Assembly (NCBI GenBank): GCA_019416455.1
Contig: DXXG01000004.1
Location: 248,001 to 312,000 of the forward strand
Direction: 5' to 3'
Source: Clostridiales bacterium
GTDB taxonomy: Bacteria > Bacillota > Clostridia > Oscillospirales > Acutalibacteraceae
DNA: 64,000 bases
Below are positions 34,180 through 43,443 of the stretch, in pieces (the stretch's first letter is position 1; each line of letters begins with the position of its first letter). The notes beneath the pieces are model-generated. The model did no database searches. It was not told the origin of the DNA and worked only from the letters and a program-made list of their open reading frames with translations. A program made the translations under genes and the position numbers.

Positions 34180-35874
34180 ATGAATCAAGGGTTTCGGAAG
34201 TACAAGCCGTTTCAGCCCATTCCTTTGGAGAACCGGACATGGCCCGGCAAGGTGATCACCAAAGCGCCGGTGTGGTGCAGCGTAGACTTGCGGGACGGCA
34301 ACCAGGCCCTGGTAAACCCCATGAACCTGGAACAGAAGGTGGAGTTTTTCCGTATGCTCACTGCCATGGGTTTTCGGGAGATCGAGGTGGGGTTCCCCGC
34401 TTCCTCGGATACGGAGTATGAGATCCTCCGCACCCTTATTGAGGAGGACCTTATCCCGCATGGGGTCACGATCCAGGTGCTGGTCCAGGCCAGAGAGCAC
34501 TTGATCCGCCGGACGTTCCAGGCTATCCAGGGTGCCAGAGACGTGATCGTCCACTTCTACAATTCCACTTCCACCCTCCAGCGAAAGGTAGTTTTTGATA
34601 CCGATATGGACGGGGTGATCGATATTGCTGTGGAAGGTGCCAGGCTCATCCGTTCTCTGACGGAGGAACTGCGAAGGGAGCAGCCTGAGACCCGGATCCG
34701 CTACGAGTATTCTCCGGAAAGTTTTTCCGGCACAGAGGTGGAAAACTCCGTGTGCATCTGCGACAGAGTGTTGGAGGAACTGGGGGCGTCACCGGAGGAA
34801 AAGGTGATCCTCAACCTGCCCAACACGGTGGAGATGAGCACACCCAACACCTACGCCGACCAGGTGGAATACGTGTGCAGGCATTTGCGCCACCGTGACA
34901 GCGCCATTATCAGCCTTCATCCCCACAATGACCGGGGCACCGCCGTGGCAGCCACAGAGCTGGGTCTCATGGCGGGAGCGGAGCGGGTGGAAGGCACCTT
35001 GTTCGGCAACGGGGAGCGTACCGGCAACGTGGACATTATGAACTTGGCCATGAACCTTTATTCCCAGGGTGTGGACCCCCAGCTGGATTTCTCTCATATG
35101 AACCATATCAAGGAGATCTACGAGGAGTGCACCCAGATGAAGGTTTCTCCCCGCCATCCCTATGCCGGGGAGCTGGTATTCACCGCCTTTTCCGGGTCTC
35201 ACCAGGACGCCATCAACAAGGGCGTCAACTACATGGCCAAGCATTCTTCCCCTTACTGGGAAGTGCCTTACCTGCCCATCGATCCGGCGGACTTGGGCCG
35301 TCAGTACGAGCCCATCGTGCGGATCAACAGCCAGTCCGGCAAGGGCGGAGCGGCTTTCGTTATGCGCCAGGCCTTTGGATACCAGCTGCCCAAGGCCATG
35401 CATCCGGAGTTCGGTGCTCTGGTGAAAGCTGCCTGCGAGCGTGCCCACCGGGAGCTGAACCCGGGGGAGGTGTTCGCTATTTTCCAAAAAGAGTATTTGG
35501 ATATCATTCATCCCTATCACCTGCTGACTTACCGTATCTTCGAGGAGAGCGCCGGTCAGGGCCAGGTGATGGTGGATTTCGAGGGCGTCATCCGGTACCA
35601 CCGGGTGAACAAAGAGGTAGCTGGCCGGGGCAACGGTCCTATCGACGCTTTCTTTAATGCCCTCCGCGCTCTCGGCCTGACGGAATACGAGTTCGTGTCT
35701 TACAGTGAGCACGCCATCTCTACCGGCGCGGACTCCAAAGCCGTATCCTACATCCAGCTTCGCCACGGAGAGGAGATCTTGTTCGGTGTGGGCATGGACA
35801 GCAACATCAGCATCGCCTCCATCAAAGGTATCATCTGCGCCATCAACCGCCGTGAAGCAAAATCAAAACAGTAA
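34180..35874 (+). CDS. leuA: 2-isopropylmalate synthase (LeuA type 2)
   Basis: Condenses acetyl-CoA and 2-oxoisovalerate, the first step of leucine synthesis. ATG 34180 has AAAGGA eight bases upstream; 564 residues fits the longer type 2 enzymes. The catalytic barrel shows SVDLRDGNQALVNPM with metal-binding Asp, FPASSDTEYE, LHPHNDRGTA with the metal His residues, and GNGERTGNVD. The C-terminal 150 residues form the regulatory LeuA domain for leucine feedback. Expression is under the Leu T-box. It stands alone without leuB, leuC or leuD. Confidence 0.96.
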   Translation: MNQGFRKYKPFQPIPLENRTWPGKVITKAPVWCSVDLRDGNQALVNPMNLEQKVEFFRMLTAMGFREIEVGFPASSDTEYEILRTLIEEDLIPHGVTIQVLVQAREHLIRRTFQAIQGARDVIVHFYNSTSTLQRKVVFDTDMDGVIDIAVEGARLIRSLTEELRREQPETRIRYEYSPESFSGTEVENSVCICDRVLEELGASPEEKVILNLPNTVEMSTPNTYADQVEYVCRHLRHRDSAIISLHPHNDRGTAVAATELGLMAGAERVEGTLFGNGERTGNVDIMNLAMNLYSQGVDPQLDFSHMNHIKEIYEECTQMKVSPRHPYAGELVFTAFSGSHQDAINKGVNYMAKHSSPYWEVPYLPIDPADLGRQYEPIVRINSQSGKGGAAFVMRQAFGYQLPKAMHPEFGALVKAACERAHRELNPGEVFAIFQKEYLDIIHPYHLLTYRIFEESAGQGQVMVDFEGVIRYHRVNKEVAGRGNGPIDAFFNALRALGLTEYEFVSYSEHAISTGADSKAVSYIQLRHGEEILFGVGMDSNISIASIKGIICAINRREAKSKQ

Positions 35875-35880
35875 CGAGAA

Positions 35881-35915
35881 AAGGGGCCGCCGCCAACGCA
35901 GCGCGCCCCTTTTTA
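35881..35915 (+). terminator. Terminator after leuA
   Basis: GGGGC and GCCCC form the base of a GC-rich stem, with further CGC/GCG pairing inside, followed by TTTTTAG. It lies between the convergent leuA and the leftward DUF1624 gene. Confidence 0.65.
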
Positions 35916-35924
35916 GTTGTTTTA

Positions 35925-36686
35925 TCACAGTGCCGCCAGCTTGCCCAACAGCAGGAAGATCCCCATCAGCGCCGGCTGGTGGGCTAAATAGATCACTAGG
36001 CTGTGACGGCCTAAAAAGCTCAAAGGCCGCACGTTCAGTGTGAGAAGCTCTTTGGCTTTATCGCTTTTGGAAAGAACGCCCCACAGGAAATACCCGGCAC
36101 AGTACAGGAAGAACCAGGGAAGCAGGGGGAAATAGTCGGTGCTCCAAAAAGAGGGGGAGGGAAATCCCAGCACTGCCGTTACATCTGTGGTGTAGAGCCA
36201 TTCCGGAAGGTGACACAGTACCAACCCTTCAAATCCCAGGCTGCCACGGGACACGTTTCTGGTGAGGAAAAACAACGCCAGCGCCCCTAAAAGCCCAGCC
36301 CATGCAGGCAGTTTTCGAAACAACTTGTCCAGAGGGATCATCAGCAGGGCGGAAAGCCCCAGCAGGTTCAACACTCCGTAGAGGATCCGCTGAGAGGGCA
36401 TGGCAAGCCAGGTGACCAGGGTGATGGCTGCGCCGCATCCCACTAAAAGTAAACCCCGTTTCACATGACGGTGGGAAAGCCGCCAACACATTCCTGACAG
36501 GAGGATGAAAGTCCAGCAAATGCTCTGCTGCCAGAGGTATCCGGGCCAGTCGTTGTACCAGGGAGCGGGCAGTTGGAAAATATCCACCAGGTCGTACATG
36601 CCGTGGTAAGCCACCATGCTGATGAGGCAGATACCTCGGGCTGTGTCCAGCAGGTGGAACCGTGCCGGTTTCTCCAAAGAGCTCAA
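35925..36686 (-). CDS. DUF1624 / heparan-alpha-glucosaminide acetyltransferase-like membrane protein
   Basis: A 253-residue protein with about seven membrane helices. The start RFHLLDTARGICLISMVAYHGMYDL matches the DUF1624/HGSNAT-catalytic family, whose human member acetylates a sugar across a membrane. Bacterial substrates are unknown to me. The TTG start at 36686 overlaps the TGA of the dCMP deaminase gene, so translation is coupled. The end (FLGRHSLVIYLAHQP) resembles acyltransferase-3 family C-termini. Confidence 0.75.
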   Translation of the reverse strand: MSSLEKPARFHLLDTARGICLISMVAYHGMYDLVDIFQLPAPWYNDWPGYLWQQSICWTFILLSGMCWRLSHRHVKRGLLLVGCGAAITLVTWLAMPSQRILYGVLNLLGLSALLMIPLDKLFRKLPAWAGLLGALALFFLTRNVSRGSLGFEGLVLCHLPEWLYTTDVTAVLGFPSPSFWSTDYFPLLPWFFLYCAGYFLWGVLSKSDKAKELLTLNVRPLSFLGRHSLVIYLAHQPALMGIFLLLGKLAAL

Positions 36687-37180
36687 TAGCCCAGCACCCC
36701 TTTCAGGGACTCGTCGTCAATGATCCATTGGTCCACGCTGATGACCCGGTAATGATCCCGATCGTCCCGGACCACCACTTCTTTGATCCCTGCGTTGATG
36801 ACCATCCGCTTGCACATGGAGCAGCACATGGCATTTTTTACGTATTCGCCGGTGGGTACCTCCTTGCCCACCAGATACAGGGTGGCGCCGATCATGTCCC
36901 GGCGGGAAGCGCAGATGATGGCGTTGGCTTCCGCGTGGACGCTGCGGCAAAGTTCGTAACGTTCGCCCCGGGGGATGCCCAGCTTGGTCCGCAGACAGTA
37001 GCCCAGATCGGAGCAGTTTTGCCGGCCTCTGGGAGCCCCTACGTAGCCGGTGGAGATCACTTCGTCGTTTTTCACGATGACAGCCCCGTACAGCTTCCGC
37101 AGGCAGGTGCCCCGCTGGCTGACCGCCTCCGCCAGATCCAGATAGTAGTTGATTTTATCCCGCCGCTCAAGCCCTTCCAT
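36683..37180 (-). CDS. Deoxycytidylate deaminase (ComEB/dCMP deaminase family)
   Basis: Zinc deaminase of 165 residues that turns dCMP to dUMP for dTTP supply. The zinc ligands and catalytic Glu are in SVHAEANAI and the CCSMC segment; the N-terminal YGAVIVKNDEVISTGYVGAPRG is typical. ATG 37180 (MEGLERRDKI) has AAAGGGG upstream. It is the first gene of a leftward pair with the DUF1624 gene, behind a consensus promoter (37240-37268). Confidence 0.9.
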   Translation of the reverse strand: MEGLERRDKINYYLDLAEAVSQRGTCLRKLYGAVIVKNDEVISTGYVGAPRGRQNCSDLGYCLRTKLGIPRGERYELCRSVHAEANAIICASRRDMIGATLYLVGKEVPTGEYVKNAMCCSMCKRMVINAGIKEVVVRDDRDHYRVISVDQWIIDDESLKGVLGY

Positions 37181-37239
37181 GGAGGATTCCCCTTTCTTAT
37201 GTCCCAAGGGCCGCTGCCCTTTGGTTTCTCTTTTCAGAT

Positions 37240-37268
37240 ATTATACCTGGTCGGGACGGGTTTGGCAA
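37240..37268 (-). promoter_or_regulatory. Promoter of the dCMP deaminase operon
   Basis: On the minus strand TTGCCA, 17-base spacer, TATAAT. It is back to back with the rightward promoter at 37270-37298; the two -35 boxes are one base apart, so the two polymerases would compete. Confidence 0.7.
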
Positions 37269-37269
37269 C

Positions 37270-37298
37270 TTTACATTTATCAGGGGAAATGGTACAAT
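37270..37298 (+). promoter_or_regulatory. Promoter of the GT-C-like gene and ksgA
   Basis: TTTACA (37270-37275), 17-base spacer, TACAAT (37293-37298), giving a short leader of about 25 bases. Confidence 0.6.
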
Positions 37299-37329
37299 TC
37301 TTTCATATGGTTTTCGGGGGGAGAGAGAC

Positions 37330-39438
37330 ATGGAAGGGACTCTGCTGGGGGTCACGCTGGCGCTGCTGGTGTTTGCCGGGTTTCAAAGCTGCGGTGTTAT
37401 CTTGGCCGGAGCGGCCCTTCCTGGGGAGAACGCCGGTATCCGGCTGCTGTTCGGCAGTGTGTGGGGCAGTGCCCTGCTCCAATGGATGCCAGTGGTGTTC
37501 GCCTTTTTTCTGGATTTCACCCCCTTGGCCCTGCTCTGTGGGCTGGCGTTATCCCTGGTTTTGTCGGGAGTTGTCCTGTGGCAGGGCAGGGGAAAAGGGT
37601 TCCCCATTTTGGATCTTCAAGAGGCTCTTCGGGCGTTTGTTCGCCGGAAATTTCTGTGGGTGATCCTGTGCGTGTGGGGATTTTTCTGTTTTCTGGTGTG
37701 GCATTCCTTCCGGTGGGAAGATGGGGTGGTGTATTCCAGCCAAGCCACCTACGGAGACATGAGCATGCACTTGAGTTTCATCACCAGTCTTGCCAATCAG
37801 CAGGACTTTCCCCCGGACTATTCCCTTTTGCCCGGGACCCGGCTGTCCTATCCCTTTTTGTCGGACAGCACTTCTGCCAGCCTTTACCAGCTGGGAGCGC
37901 CTCTGTGGTTTGCCTACGCCCTGCCTATGTGGGCGGCAGGGGCACAGGTTTTGTTTGCCCTGTACGCCTTTTTCTCCCGGATGACCCAGGGAAAAGGCAG
38001 GGCGGCTCTTGCCTGGCTGTTCTTCGTGTTCAACGGCGGGTTCGGTTTCCTGTATTTTCTGGGTGGTGGGACGGAGAACTTTACCCGGATCTTTACCGCC
38101 TTTTATGAGACCCCTACCAATCTCACCGGGGAAAATATCCGCTGGGTCAACGTGATCGTGGATATGATGCTTCCCCAGCGTGCTACCCTGTTTGGTTGGG
38201 CCCTGCTGTTTCCAGCGTTGTACCTGTTGTACCGGGGAGTGTTCCAGCGGGAAAAAAGGTATTTTCTGTGGACGGGGATCATGGCAGGAGTCATGCCCAT
38301 GGTCCATACCCATTCTTTTTTGGCGCTGGGATTGGTCTGCGGAGTGTGGATGGTCTTTTCCTTGTGCCGGGGCCTGTTCTGGGAATCTGCTGCCTCCAAT
38401 GTGGGGAAAGTGCTTGTAATTGTCGGGATTGTTACCTTCTCAGTGGCAAAGGAAATTTTTCGCGGCAAGGAAGATTCTAACCTGTCCCTGGCCGTCGCCG
38501 GGGTGGTGTTGGTAGCTTTTTTGGCCTTGGCAGGATTCCTGGTAGGGGAGACGTTCCGCCGCCGGGGTATTCGCCGGGTAGTGTCCACCTGGGGCGTGCT
38601 GTTGGGGATATCTCTTCTTTTGGCACTTCCTCAGCTTTTTTATTGGACGTTCCAACAGGTAGGGGATGACAGTTTTATCCGGGGCCACTTTGGGTGGGTC
38701 ATCGGGGAGGACAGTTACCTGATCTTTTACCTGAAAAATATTGGCCTGACAGCGGTGCTGGCTCTTTGTGGCTTGCTCCTGGCAAAGAGTGGGGAGTTCG
38801 CCCGGTATGCCCCTGCTTTGGCTATTTGGCTGTTGGCGGAACTGGTGGAGTTCCAGCCTAACGACTACGACAACAACAAATTGCTTTACCCAGCTTTTGC
38901 GTTTCTCTGCTGTGCCGCCGCTCAGTGCGCCTGGCGGGGGCTGGAGCTTTTGAAGAATCGACGTGCCCAAGCGGGAGCCGCAGCTGGACTGGTTGCCTTG
39001 ACCTCTGTTTCGGCGGTGCTCACCATGGGACGGGAGATAGTGGCCAGTTACGAGCTGTTTGGTTCCGGCGCGTTGGCCTTGTCTCGGTGGGTGGAGGAGA
39101 ACACGTCAACTCATTCCGTGATCCTCACCGACACTCGCCACAACAATGAGATCGCTTCCCTTACAGGCCGGGACGTGGTGTGCGGGTCACCTGCTTACTT
39201 GTTTTTCCACGGTCTTCCCTACTGGGAGAACCAGCAGGCGGCGGAAGTGATCTACCAGCATCCGGAAGGATCGCAGCCTTTGGTAGAGCAGCTGGGAGTG
39301 GATTATATTCTTGTGAGCGATTTCGAGCGGGTCTCTTACCAGGTGGATACGGAAGCGCTGGACCGGCTTTACACTCGGGTATACGATGATGGCAGCCGGG
39401 TACTGTATCAAGTGACAGAACAGGAGGACGAATCATGA
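37330..39438 (+). CDS. Large polytopic membrane protein, GT-C glycosyltransferase-like
   Basis: A 702-residue protein with at least twelve hydrophobic segments. A hydrophilic loop after the early helices carries GDMSMHLSFITSLA, resembling the acidic-His motif in the first large loop of GT-C glycosyltransferases that use lipid-linked sugars. The C-terminal 150 residues are largely soluble (after the last helix near residue 560) and may be an extracytoplasmic domain. No close family name comes to mind. GGGGGAGAG precedes the ATG. The stop overlaps the ksgA start by four bases, so the pair is translationally coupled. Confidence 0.6.
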   Translation: MEGTLLGVTLALLVFAGFQSCGVILAGAALPGENAGIRLLFGSVWGSALLQWMPVVFAFFLDFTPLALLCGLALSLVLSGVVLWQGRGKGFPILDLQEALRAFVRRKFLWVILCVWGFFCFLVWHSFRWEDGVVYSSQATYGDMSMHLSFITSLANQQDFPPDYSLLPGTRLSYPFLSDSTSASLYQLGAPLWFAYALPMWAAGAQVLFALYAFFSRMTQGKGRAALAWLFFVFNGGFGFLYFLGGGTENFTRIFTAFYETPTNLTGENIRWVNVIVDMMLPQRATLFGWALLFPALYLLYRGVFQREKRYFLWTGIMAGVMPMVHTHSFLALGLVCGVWMVFSLCRGLFWESAASNVGKVLVIVGIVTFSVAKEIFRGKEDSNLSLAVAGVVLVAFLALAGFLVGETFRRRGIRRVVSTWGVLLGISLLLALPQLFYWTFQQVGDDSFIRGHFGWVIGEDSYLIFYLKNIGLTAVLALCGLLLAKSGEFARYAPALAIWLLAELVEFQPNDYDNNKLLYPAFAFLCCAAAQCAWRGLELLKNRRAQAGAAAGLVALTSVSAVLTMGREIVASYELFGSGALALSRWVEENTSTHSVILTDTRHNNEIASLTGRDVVCGSPAYLFFHGLPYWENQQAAEVIYQHPEGSQPLVEQLGVDYILVSDFERVSYQVDTEALDRLYTRVYDDGSRVLYQVTEQEDES

Positions 39439-40289
39439 GTCATCTTTCCGACCCGGGACAGATCAAAGAGGTGCTGTCCCGTCACGGATTTCATTTTTCC
39501 AAAGCCTTGGGGCAGAATTTCCTTATCAACGGCAGTGTCTGTCCCCGGATGGCGGCGGAGTGCGGTGCTGGTGAGTGCGAAGGCGTCATTGAAGTGGGGC
39601 CGGGCATCGGCGTGCTCACCTGGGAGCTTTCCCAGGTGGCCAAGAAAGTGACCGCTATCGAGCTGGACCAGCGGCTGTTTCCCGTGCTGGAAGAGACCTT
39701 GGCCGATTGTGACAACGTGAAGATCGTCCCCGGTGATGTGATGAAGCTGGATCTGCGCCAGCTTATCCAGGAGGAGTTCGGCGGCGGGCCAGTGTGTGTC
39801 TGCGCCAACCTGCCCTATTACATCACCTCCCCGGTGATCCTCCGTCTGCTGGAAGAGGAGCTGCCCATCACCGCCATCACCGTCATGGTCCAGAAGGAAG
39901 CGGCTCAGCGGCTGTGCGCTCCTCCCGGTTCCCGAGAGTGCGGGGCTGTGAGCGTGGCGGTCCATTACCGCAGTGTTCCCCAAGTGCTGTTTCCTGTGGG
40001 CCGGGGCAGCTTCATGCCGCCTCCCAATGTGGATTCCGCGGTCATCCGCCTGGATCTGCGGAAGGAGCCTCCTGTGGAGGTCCGAGACGAGGAATGGTTT
40101 TTCAAAGTTTCCCGAGCGGCGTTCGCTCAGCGGCGGAAAACAGCTGCCAACTCCATATCCGCCACCTTGGGAGTGCCCAAGTCTCAGGTGGAGGAAACGT
40201 TGACCGCGTCAGGCATCCCGGCGAATATCCGCGCCGAGCGTTTGACTTTGGAGCAGCTGGCGATTCTCTCCAACGGCCTGTTAGGCTGA
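39435..40289 (+). CDS. ksgA: 16S rRNA dimethyladenosine transferase KsgA/RsmA
   Basis: Dimethylates two adjacent adenines near the 3' end of 16S rRNA. The 284 residues show SKALGQNFLIN, the SAM loop EVGPGIGVLTWELS, ELDQRLFPVL, and catalytic NLPYYITSPVI. Loss of this gene gives kasugamycin resistance in other bacteria. The ATG overlaps the previous stop (ATGA). Confidence 0.97.
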   Translation: MSHLSDPGQIKEVLSRHGFHFSKALGQNFLINGSVCPRMAAECGAGECEGVIEVGPGIGVLTWELSQVAKKVTAIELDQRLFPVLEETLADCDNVKIVPGDVMKLDLRQLIQEEFGGGPVCVCANLPYYITSPVILRLLEEELPITAITVMVQKEAAQRLCAPPGSRECGAVSVAVHYRSVPQVLFPVGRGSFMPPPNVDSAVIRLDLRKEPPVEVRDEEWFFKVSRAAFAQRRKTAANSISATLGVPKSQVEETLTASGIPANIRAERLTLEQLAILSNGLLG

Positions 40290-40315
40290 GAACGGACTCG
40301 TTGGGAAAAATCGCC

Positions 40316-40344
40316 TTGCGTATAAGGGAGCGCAAGGGTACAAT
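40316..40344 (+). promoter_or_regulatory. Promoter of the small membrane protein/GNAT pair
   Basis: TTGCGT (40316-40321), 17-base spacer and TACAAT (40339-40344) in the gap after ksgA. Confidence 0.5.
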
Positions 40345-40386
40345 AACAGAGAAACCTTTTGGGCCTGTGGGAAAGGAAGATCCGAT

Positions 40387-40572
40387 ATGACCGAAGTGGA
40401 ACGGAAATTATACCGGCTGCTGCTGTTTGCCGACAGCGTGGCCATTGTGATCAGCATGGTGGCAGGGCCTTTGCACCATACCTCCATGGCGATCGGAGCA
40501 GCTATCAGCGCGGGGATCATCTCCTTGTGCCTGATTGCTTACGGCCTGTATTTCTGGCCGTGGAAACGATGA
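40387..40572 (+). CDS. Small two-helix membrane protein
   Basis: A 61-residue protein with two hydrophobic segments (about residues 9-30 and 33-56), a short charged N-terminus and a WPWKR end. I recognise no family. GGAAGA lies upstream. Its stop overlaps the start of the acetyltransferase gene (ATGA), which supports it being translated. Confidence 0.6.
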   Translation: MTEVERKLYRLLLFADSVAIVISMVAGPLHHTSMAIGAAISAGIISLCLIAYGLYFWPWKR

Positions 40573-41165
40573 GCAGGGGAGAGGGGCATATCCGATTGGC
40601 TGGGGTGGAGGACGCCCCGGCCATTTTGGAGGTTTACGCCCCCTATGTAACGGATACAGTAATCTCTTTTGAATATGAAGTCCCGTCCTTGGAAGAATTT
40701 ACTCACCGTGTAGAGACCATAGGGGCGCTGCATCCTTACCTTGTTTGGGAAGAGAATGGCCGGATCTTGGGCTACGCTTATGCTCATCCTTACGCCGCGC
40801 GGCCTGCTTACCAGTGGGGGGCAGAGCTTACGATCTATCTGCGTCCGGAGGCTTGTCATCGGGGCATTGGGGTCAAGCTGTACGGAGCGCTGCTAGATCT
40901 GCTGCGGCTTCAAGGAGTGCGCACGGTGTACGGGTGCATCACAGCGGAAAATGAAGCCAGTGTGGCCATGCACCGAGCTCTCGGCTTTCGAGAGGGCGGA
41001 TTGTTCCGCAATGCGGGCTTCAAGCAGGGTCGCTGGCTGGACGTGCTCTGGCTGGAAAAGGACATCGCTTCCTACGGCGAGCCCCAGCCTTTGATTCCTT
41101 TTCCCCAGGTGGAAAAAGCCAGGGTGGAGGAAGTACTGGAAAGCTGGAATAAAGAGCAGATGTGA
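40569..41165 (+). CDS. GNAT acetyltransferase, phosphinothricin acetyltransferase-like
   Basis: A 198-residue N-acetyltransferase, starting at ATG 40569 by overlap with the upstream stop. Motifs of the Pat/Bar class are visible: IRLAGVEDAPAILEVYAPYV, FEYEVPSLEEF, GYAYAHPYAARPAYQW, CoA-binding region RGIGVKLYGALL, and ENEASVAMHRALGF. Chromosomal members often acetylate methionine sulfoximine or similar amino acids, which would protect glutamine synthetase; here that is only an inference. A terminator follows. Confidence 0.85.
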   Translation: MSRGEGHIRLAGVEDAPAILEVYAPYVTDTVISFEYEVPSLEEFTHRVETIGALHPYLVWEENGRILGYAYAHPYAARPAYQWGAELTIYLRPEACHRGIGVKLYGALLDLLRLQGVRTVYGCITAENEASVAMHRALGFREGGLFRNAGFKQGRWLDVLWLEKDIASYGEPQPLIPFPQVEKARVEEVLESWNKEQM

Positions 41166-41180
41166 AAGAAAACATAAAAA

Positions 41181-41215
41181 AGGACATCCAGAACCTTTCT
41201 CTGGATGTCCTTTTC
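41181..41215. terminator. Bidirectional terminator between GNAT and argS
   Basis: AGGACATCCAGA and TCTGGATGTCCT form a near-perfect 12-pair stem with flanking A-rich and TTTTCTT tracts, serving the two convergent genes. Confidence 0.8.
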
Positions 41216-41254
41216 TTGTTTGATGTTATAGGGAGAATACGTGGATGCTCTCTG

Positions 41255-42946
41255 TTACATGCTCTCCGGCGCGGTGACCTTGAACAGCTCCAAAGCGTTC
41301 TCCAAAACGGTGCGGGTGGCCAGGCACAGGTACAGCCGGGCGGCAGAGAGGGACTCGTCCACGCCCTTGACGCGGCAGGCGTTATAGAACTTGTGGAACA
41401 GGGTGGACAGGTTCATCACGTACTTGGTGATCTTGGCCGGGTCCAAAGTCTTGGCGGCGGCAGTGACTTCGCCTGTGTAGGAGGAGATGTAGCGGATCAG
41501 TTCCAATTCCTCGGGGGTGGAGAGTAGGCTCAGTTCCTCCGAAGTGCATTCCCGAGGAGTGATGCCGTCGGCTGCCAGGTTTTTCAGAATGCTGCAGATC
41601 CGGGCGTGAGCGTACTGCACGTAGTACACCGGGTTCTGAGAATCCTGCTGCACGGCCAGATCCAGATCAAAATCGATACGGGTGTTGGCCTCGTAGGAGT
41701 TGAACAGGAACCGGGCGGCGTCTACGGGCACCTCTTCCAGCAGGGTCACCAGGGTGATGGCCTTGCCGCTGCGCTTGGAAGCCTTGACGATCTCGCCGTC
41801 CCGGACCAGCCGCACCATCTGCATCAGCACCACATTGAGCCGGGAGGCGTCAACCCCCAGAGCTGTGAGAGCGGCCTTCAAACGGGGCACATAGCCGTGG
41901 TGGTCAGCGCCCAGCACGTCGATGGCCATATCGAAGTTCCGGGTCACCAGCTTGCCGTAATGGTAGGCGATGTCCGGCACAACATAGGTGGGCACGCCGT
42001 TGGAACGGACCAGCACGAAGTCCTCACTGCCGTATTCTTCTCCGTGGAACCACACGGCGCCTTCCTTCTCGTAGGTGGCTCCTTTTTCTTTCAGCAGTTC
42101 CACCACCTTATTCACAGAACCATTTTCATGGAGGCTGGACTCCTTGAACCAGTTGTCATATTCTACACGGTAGCGGAGCAGGTCGTCATGGAGTCCCTGG
42201 ATGTTCTTGGGCAGAGCGTAATTCACCAAAGCGGCTCGGCGCTCCTCCTGGGAGGCTTCCACATACTTGTCGCCATGCTCCTTGGCGAAGTTTTCCGCGT
42301 GGGCGATAATGTCCGCGCCCTTGTAGCCGTCCTCGGGGAAGGGCACAGCTTCTTCACCCTTGTAGATTTGCAAATACCGGGCCTCCAGAGAAGCGCCGAA
42401 CTTGTTCACCTGGTTGCCAGCGTCGTTGATGTAGAACTCCCTCTCTACATAGTAGCCGGCGGCGTCCAGCACGGAAGCCAGCGCGTCACCCAGCACGCCG
42501 CCTCGGGCGTTGCCGATGTGCATGGGGCCGGTGGGGTTGGCGGAGACGAATTCCACCAGCACCCGCTTGCCCTGACCAAAGTCAGAACGACCATAGTCCT
42601 TGCCCAGCTTGTGCACGTCCTGGAGCACTTCCCCGTAGAACCGGGGCTCATAGGTGAAGTTCAAAAAGCCGGGTCCGGCGATCTCACACTTGTTGAAATA
42701 GGTCCCGGAAAGGTCCAGATTCTCCTGGATGGCCTGGGCGATCTTCACGGGAGCCATGCGGAAGGTGCGGGCGCCTGCCATGGCGGCGTTGCAGGACCAG
42801 TCTCCGTGAGAGCGGTCCGCGGGCACTTCCAGAGCGATCTGGGGCAGGGGAGCCTCGGGCAGCTGGCCCTTTTCCATGGCCTTCCGGAGAGAATTCTCCA
42901 GAGCTTCCCGCAGCTGGGCGGTAGCGGTGGCGACTAATTGAGACAT
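41255..42946 (-). CDS. argS: Arginyl-tRNA synthetase
   Basis: Class I synthetase of 563 residues. ATG 42946 begins MSQLVATAT, with AAAGGA about eleven bases upstream. The HIGH motif reads HIGN in NPTGPMHIGNARGG, followed by GDALASVLDAAGY. The KMSKS region is SKRSGKAITL; the C-terminal anticodon-binding domain ends in LFKVTAPESM. It is last in the leftward ddl-murI-DUF1934-argS operon; DUF1934 beside argS is also seen in Bacillus. Confidence 0.96.
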   Translation of the reverse strand: MSQLVATATAQLREALENSLRKAMEKGQLPEAPLPQIALEVPADRSHGDWSCNAAMAGARTFRMAPVKIAQAIQENLDLSGTYFNKCEIAGPGFLNFTYEPRFYGEVLQDVHKLGKDYGRSDFGQGKRVLVEFVSANPTGPMHIGNARGGVLGDALASVLDAAGYYVEREFYINDAGNQVNKFGASLEARYLQIYKGEEAVPFPEDGYKGADIIAHAENFAKEHGDKYVEASQEERRAALVNYALPKNIQGLHDDLLRYRVEYDNWFKESSLHENGSVNKVVELLKEKGATYEKEGAVWFHGEEYGSEDFVLVRSNGVPTYVVPDIAYHYGKLVTRNFDMAIDVLGADHHGYVPRLKAALTALGVDASRLNVVLMQMVRLVRDGEIVKASKRSGKAITLVTLLEEVPVDAARFLFNSYEANTRIDFDLDLAVQQDSQNPVYYVQYAHARICSILKNLAADGITPRECTSEELSLLSTPEELELIRYISSYTGEVTAAAKTLDPAKITKYVMNLSTLFHKFYNACRVKGVDESLSAARLYLCLATRTVLENALELFKVTAPESM

Positions 42947-42968
42947 AGTTTTCAAATCCTTTCTTTGC

Positions 42969-43421
42969 TTAGATCCCGAGCTCCGCCCGGACACGTGGCT
43001 TCACGTCCACGGTGATCTCGTTGCTGCTGGACAGGTTGGAGTCGATGTCCAGAGTGTATTTGATATGGACCCGGCCGCCCTTCTCTCCCAGGGAGGAGCG
43101 GAGGGAACTGGTGTACACTCCCACACTCAAGGTGCCGTAACCGGTGTCGTACAAGCAGAGGTGCCGGCGGCCTTCTTCCAGGATCAGCCTGGTGGCGGAC
43201 CCTGACCGCATCATGGTCACCTTGCCTGGTTCTACCTTCAGCACGGCGGTGTAGGAGACCTTTGGGTTTTCCGTATCGTATTCCTTGTAGGCGATGAGGC
43301 GGGCAGTGTCCCGTCTGGTATAGGACCCGGTAGTGTTCAGCGTGATCTCTCCCGAGCCTTCCGGAAAATCAGTGTAATCCTGCCGGCCAATGATATTGAT
43401 GTCATAATCGTCCTTTAACAT
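42969..43421 (-). CDS. DUF1934 beta-barrel protein (YwiB-like)
   Basis: A 150-residue, beta-rich protein with the DUF1934 layout: an N-terminal IIGRQDYTDFPEGSGEI strand, KVSYTAVLKVEPGKVTMMRSG in the middle and a C-terminal VHIKYTLDIDSNLSSSNEI repeat. The family is linked to argS in Firmicutes, with no known activity. ATG 43421 has AGAAGGG upstream. It lies 22 bases after murI and 22 before argS. Confidence 0.8.
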   Translation of the reverse strand: MLKDDYDINIIGRQDYTDFPEGSGEITLNTTGSYTRRDTARLIAYKEYDTENPKVSYTAVLKVEPGKVTMMRSGSATRLILEEGRRHLCLYDTGYGTLSVGVYTSSLRSSLGEKGGRVHIKYTLDIDSNLSSSNEITVDVKPRVRAELGI

Positions 43422-43443
43422 TCCCGTTCCCTTCTTTCGCCCT

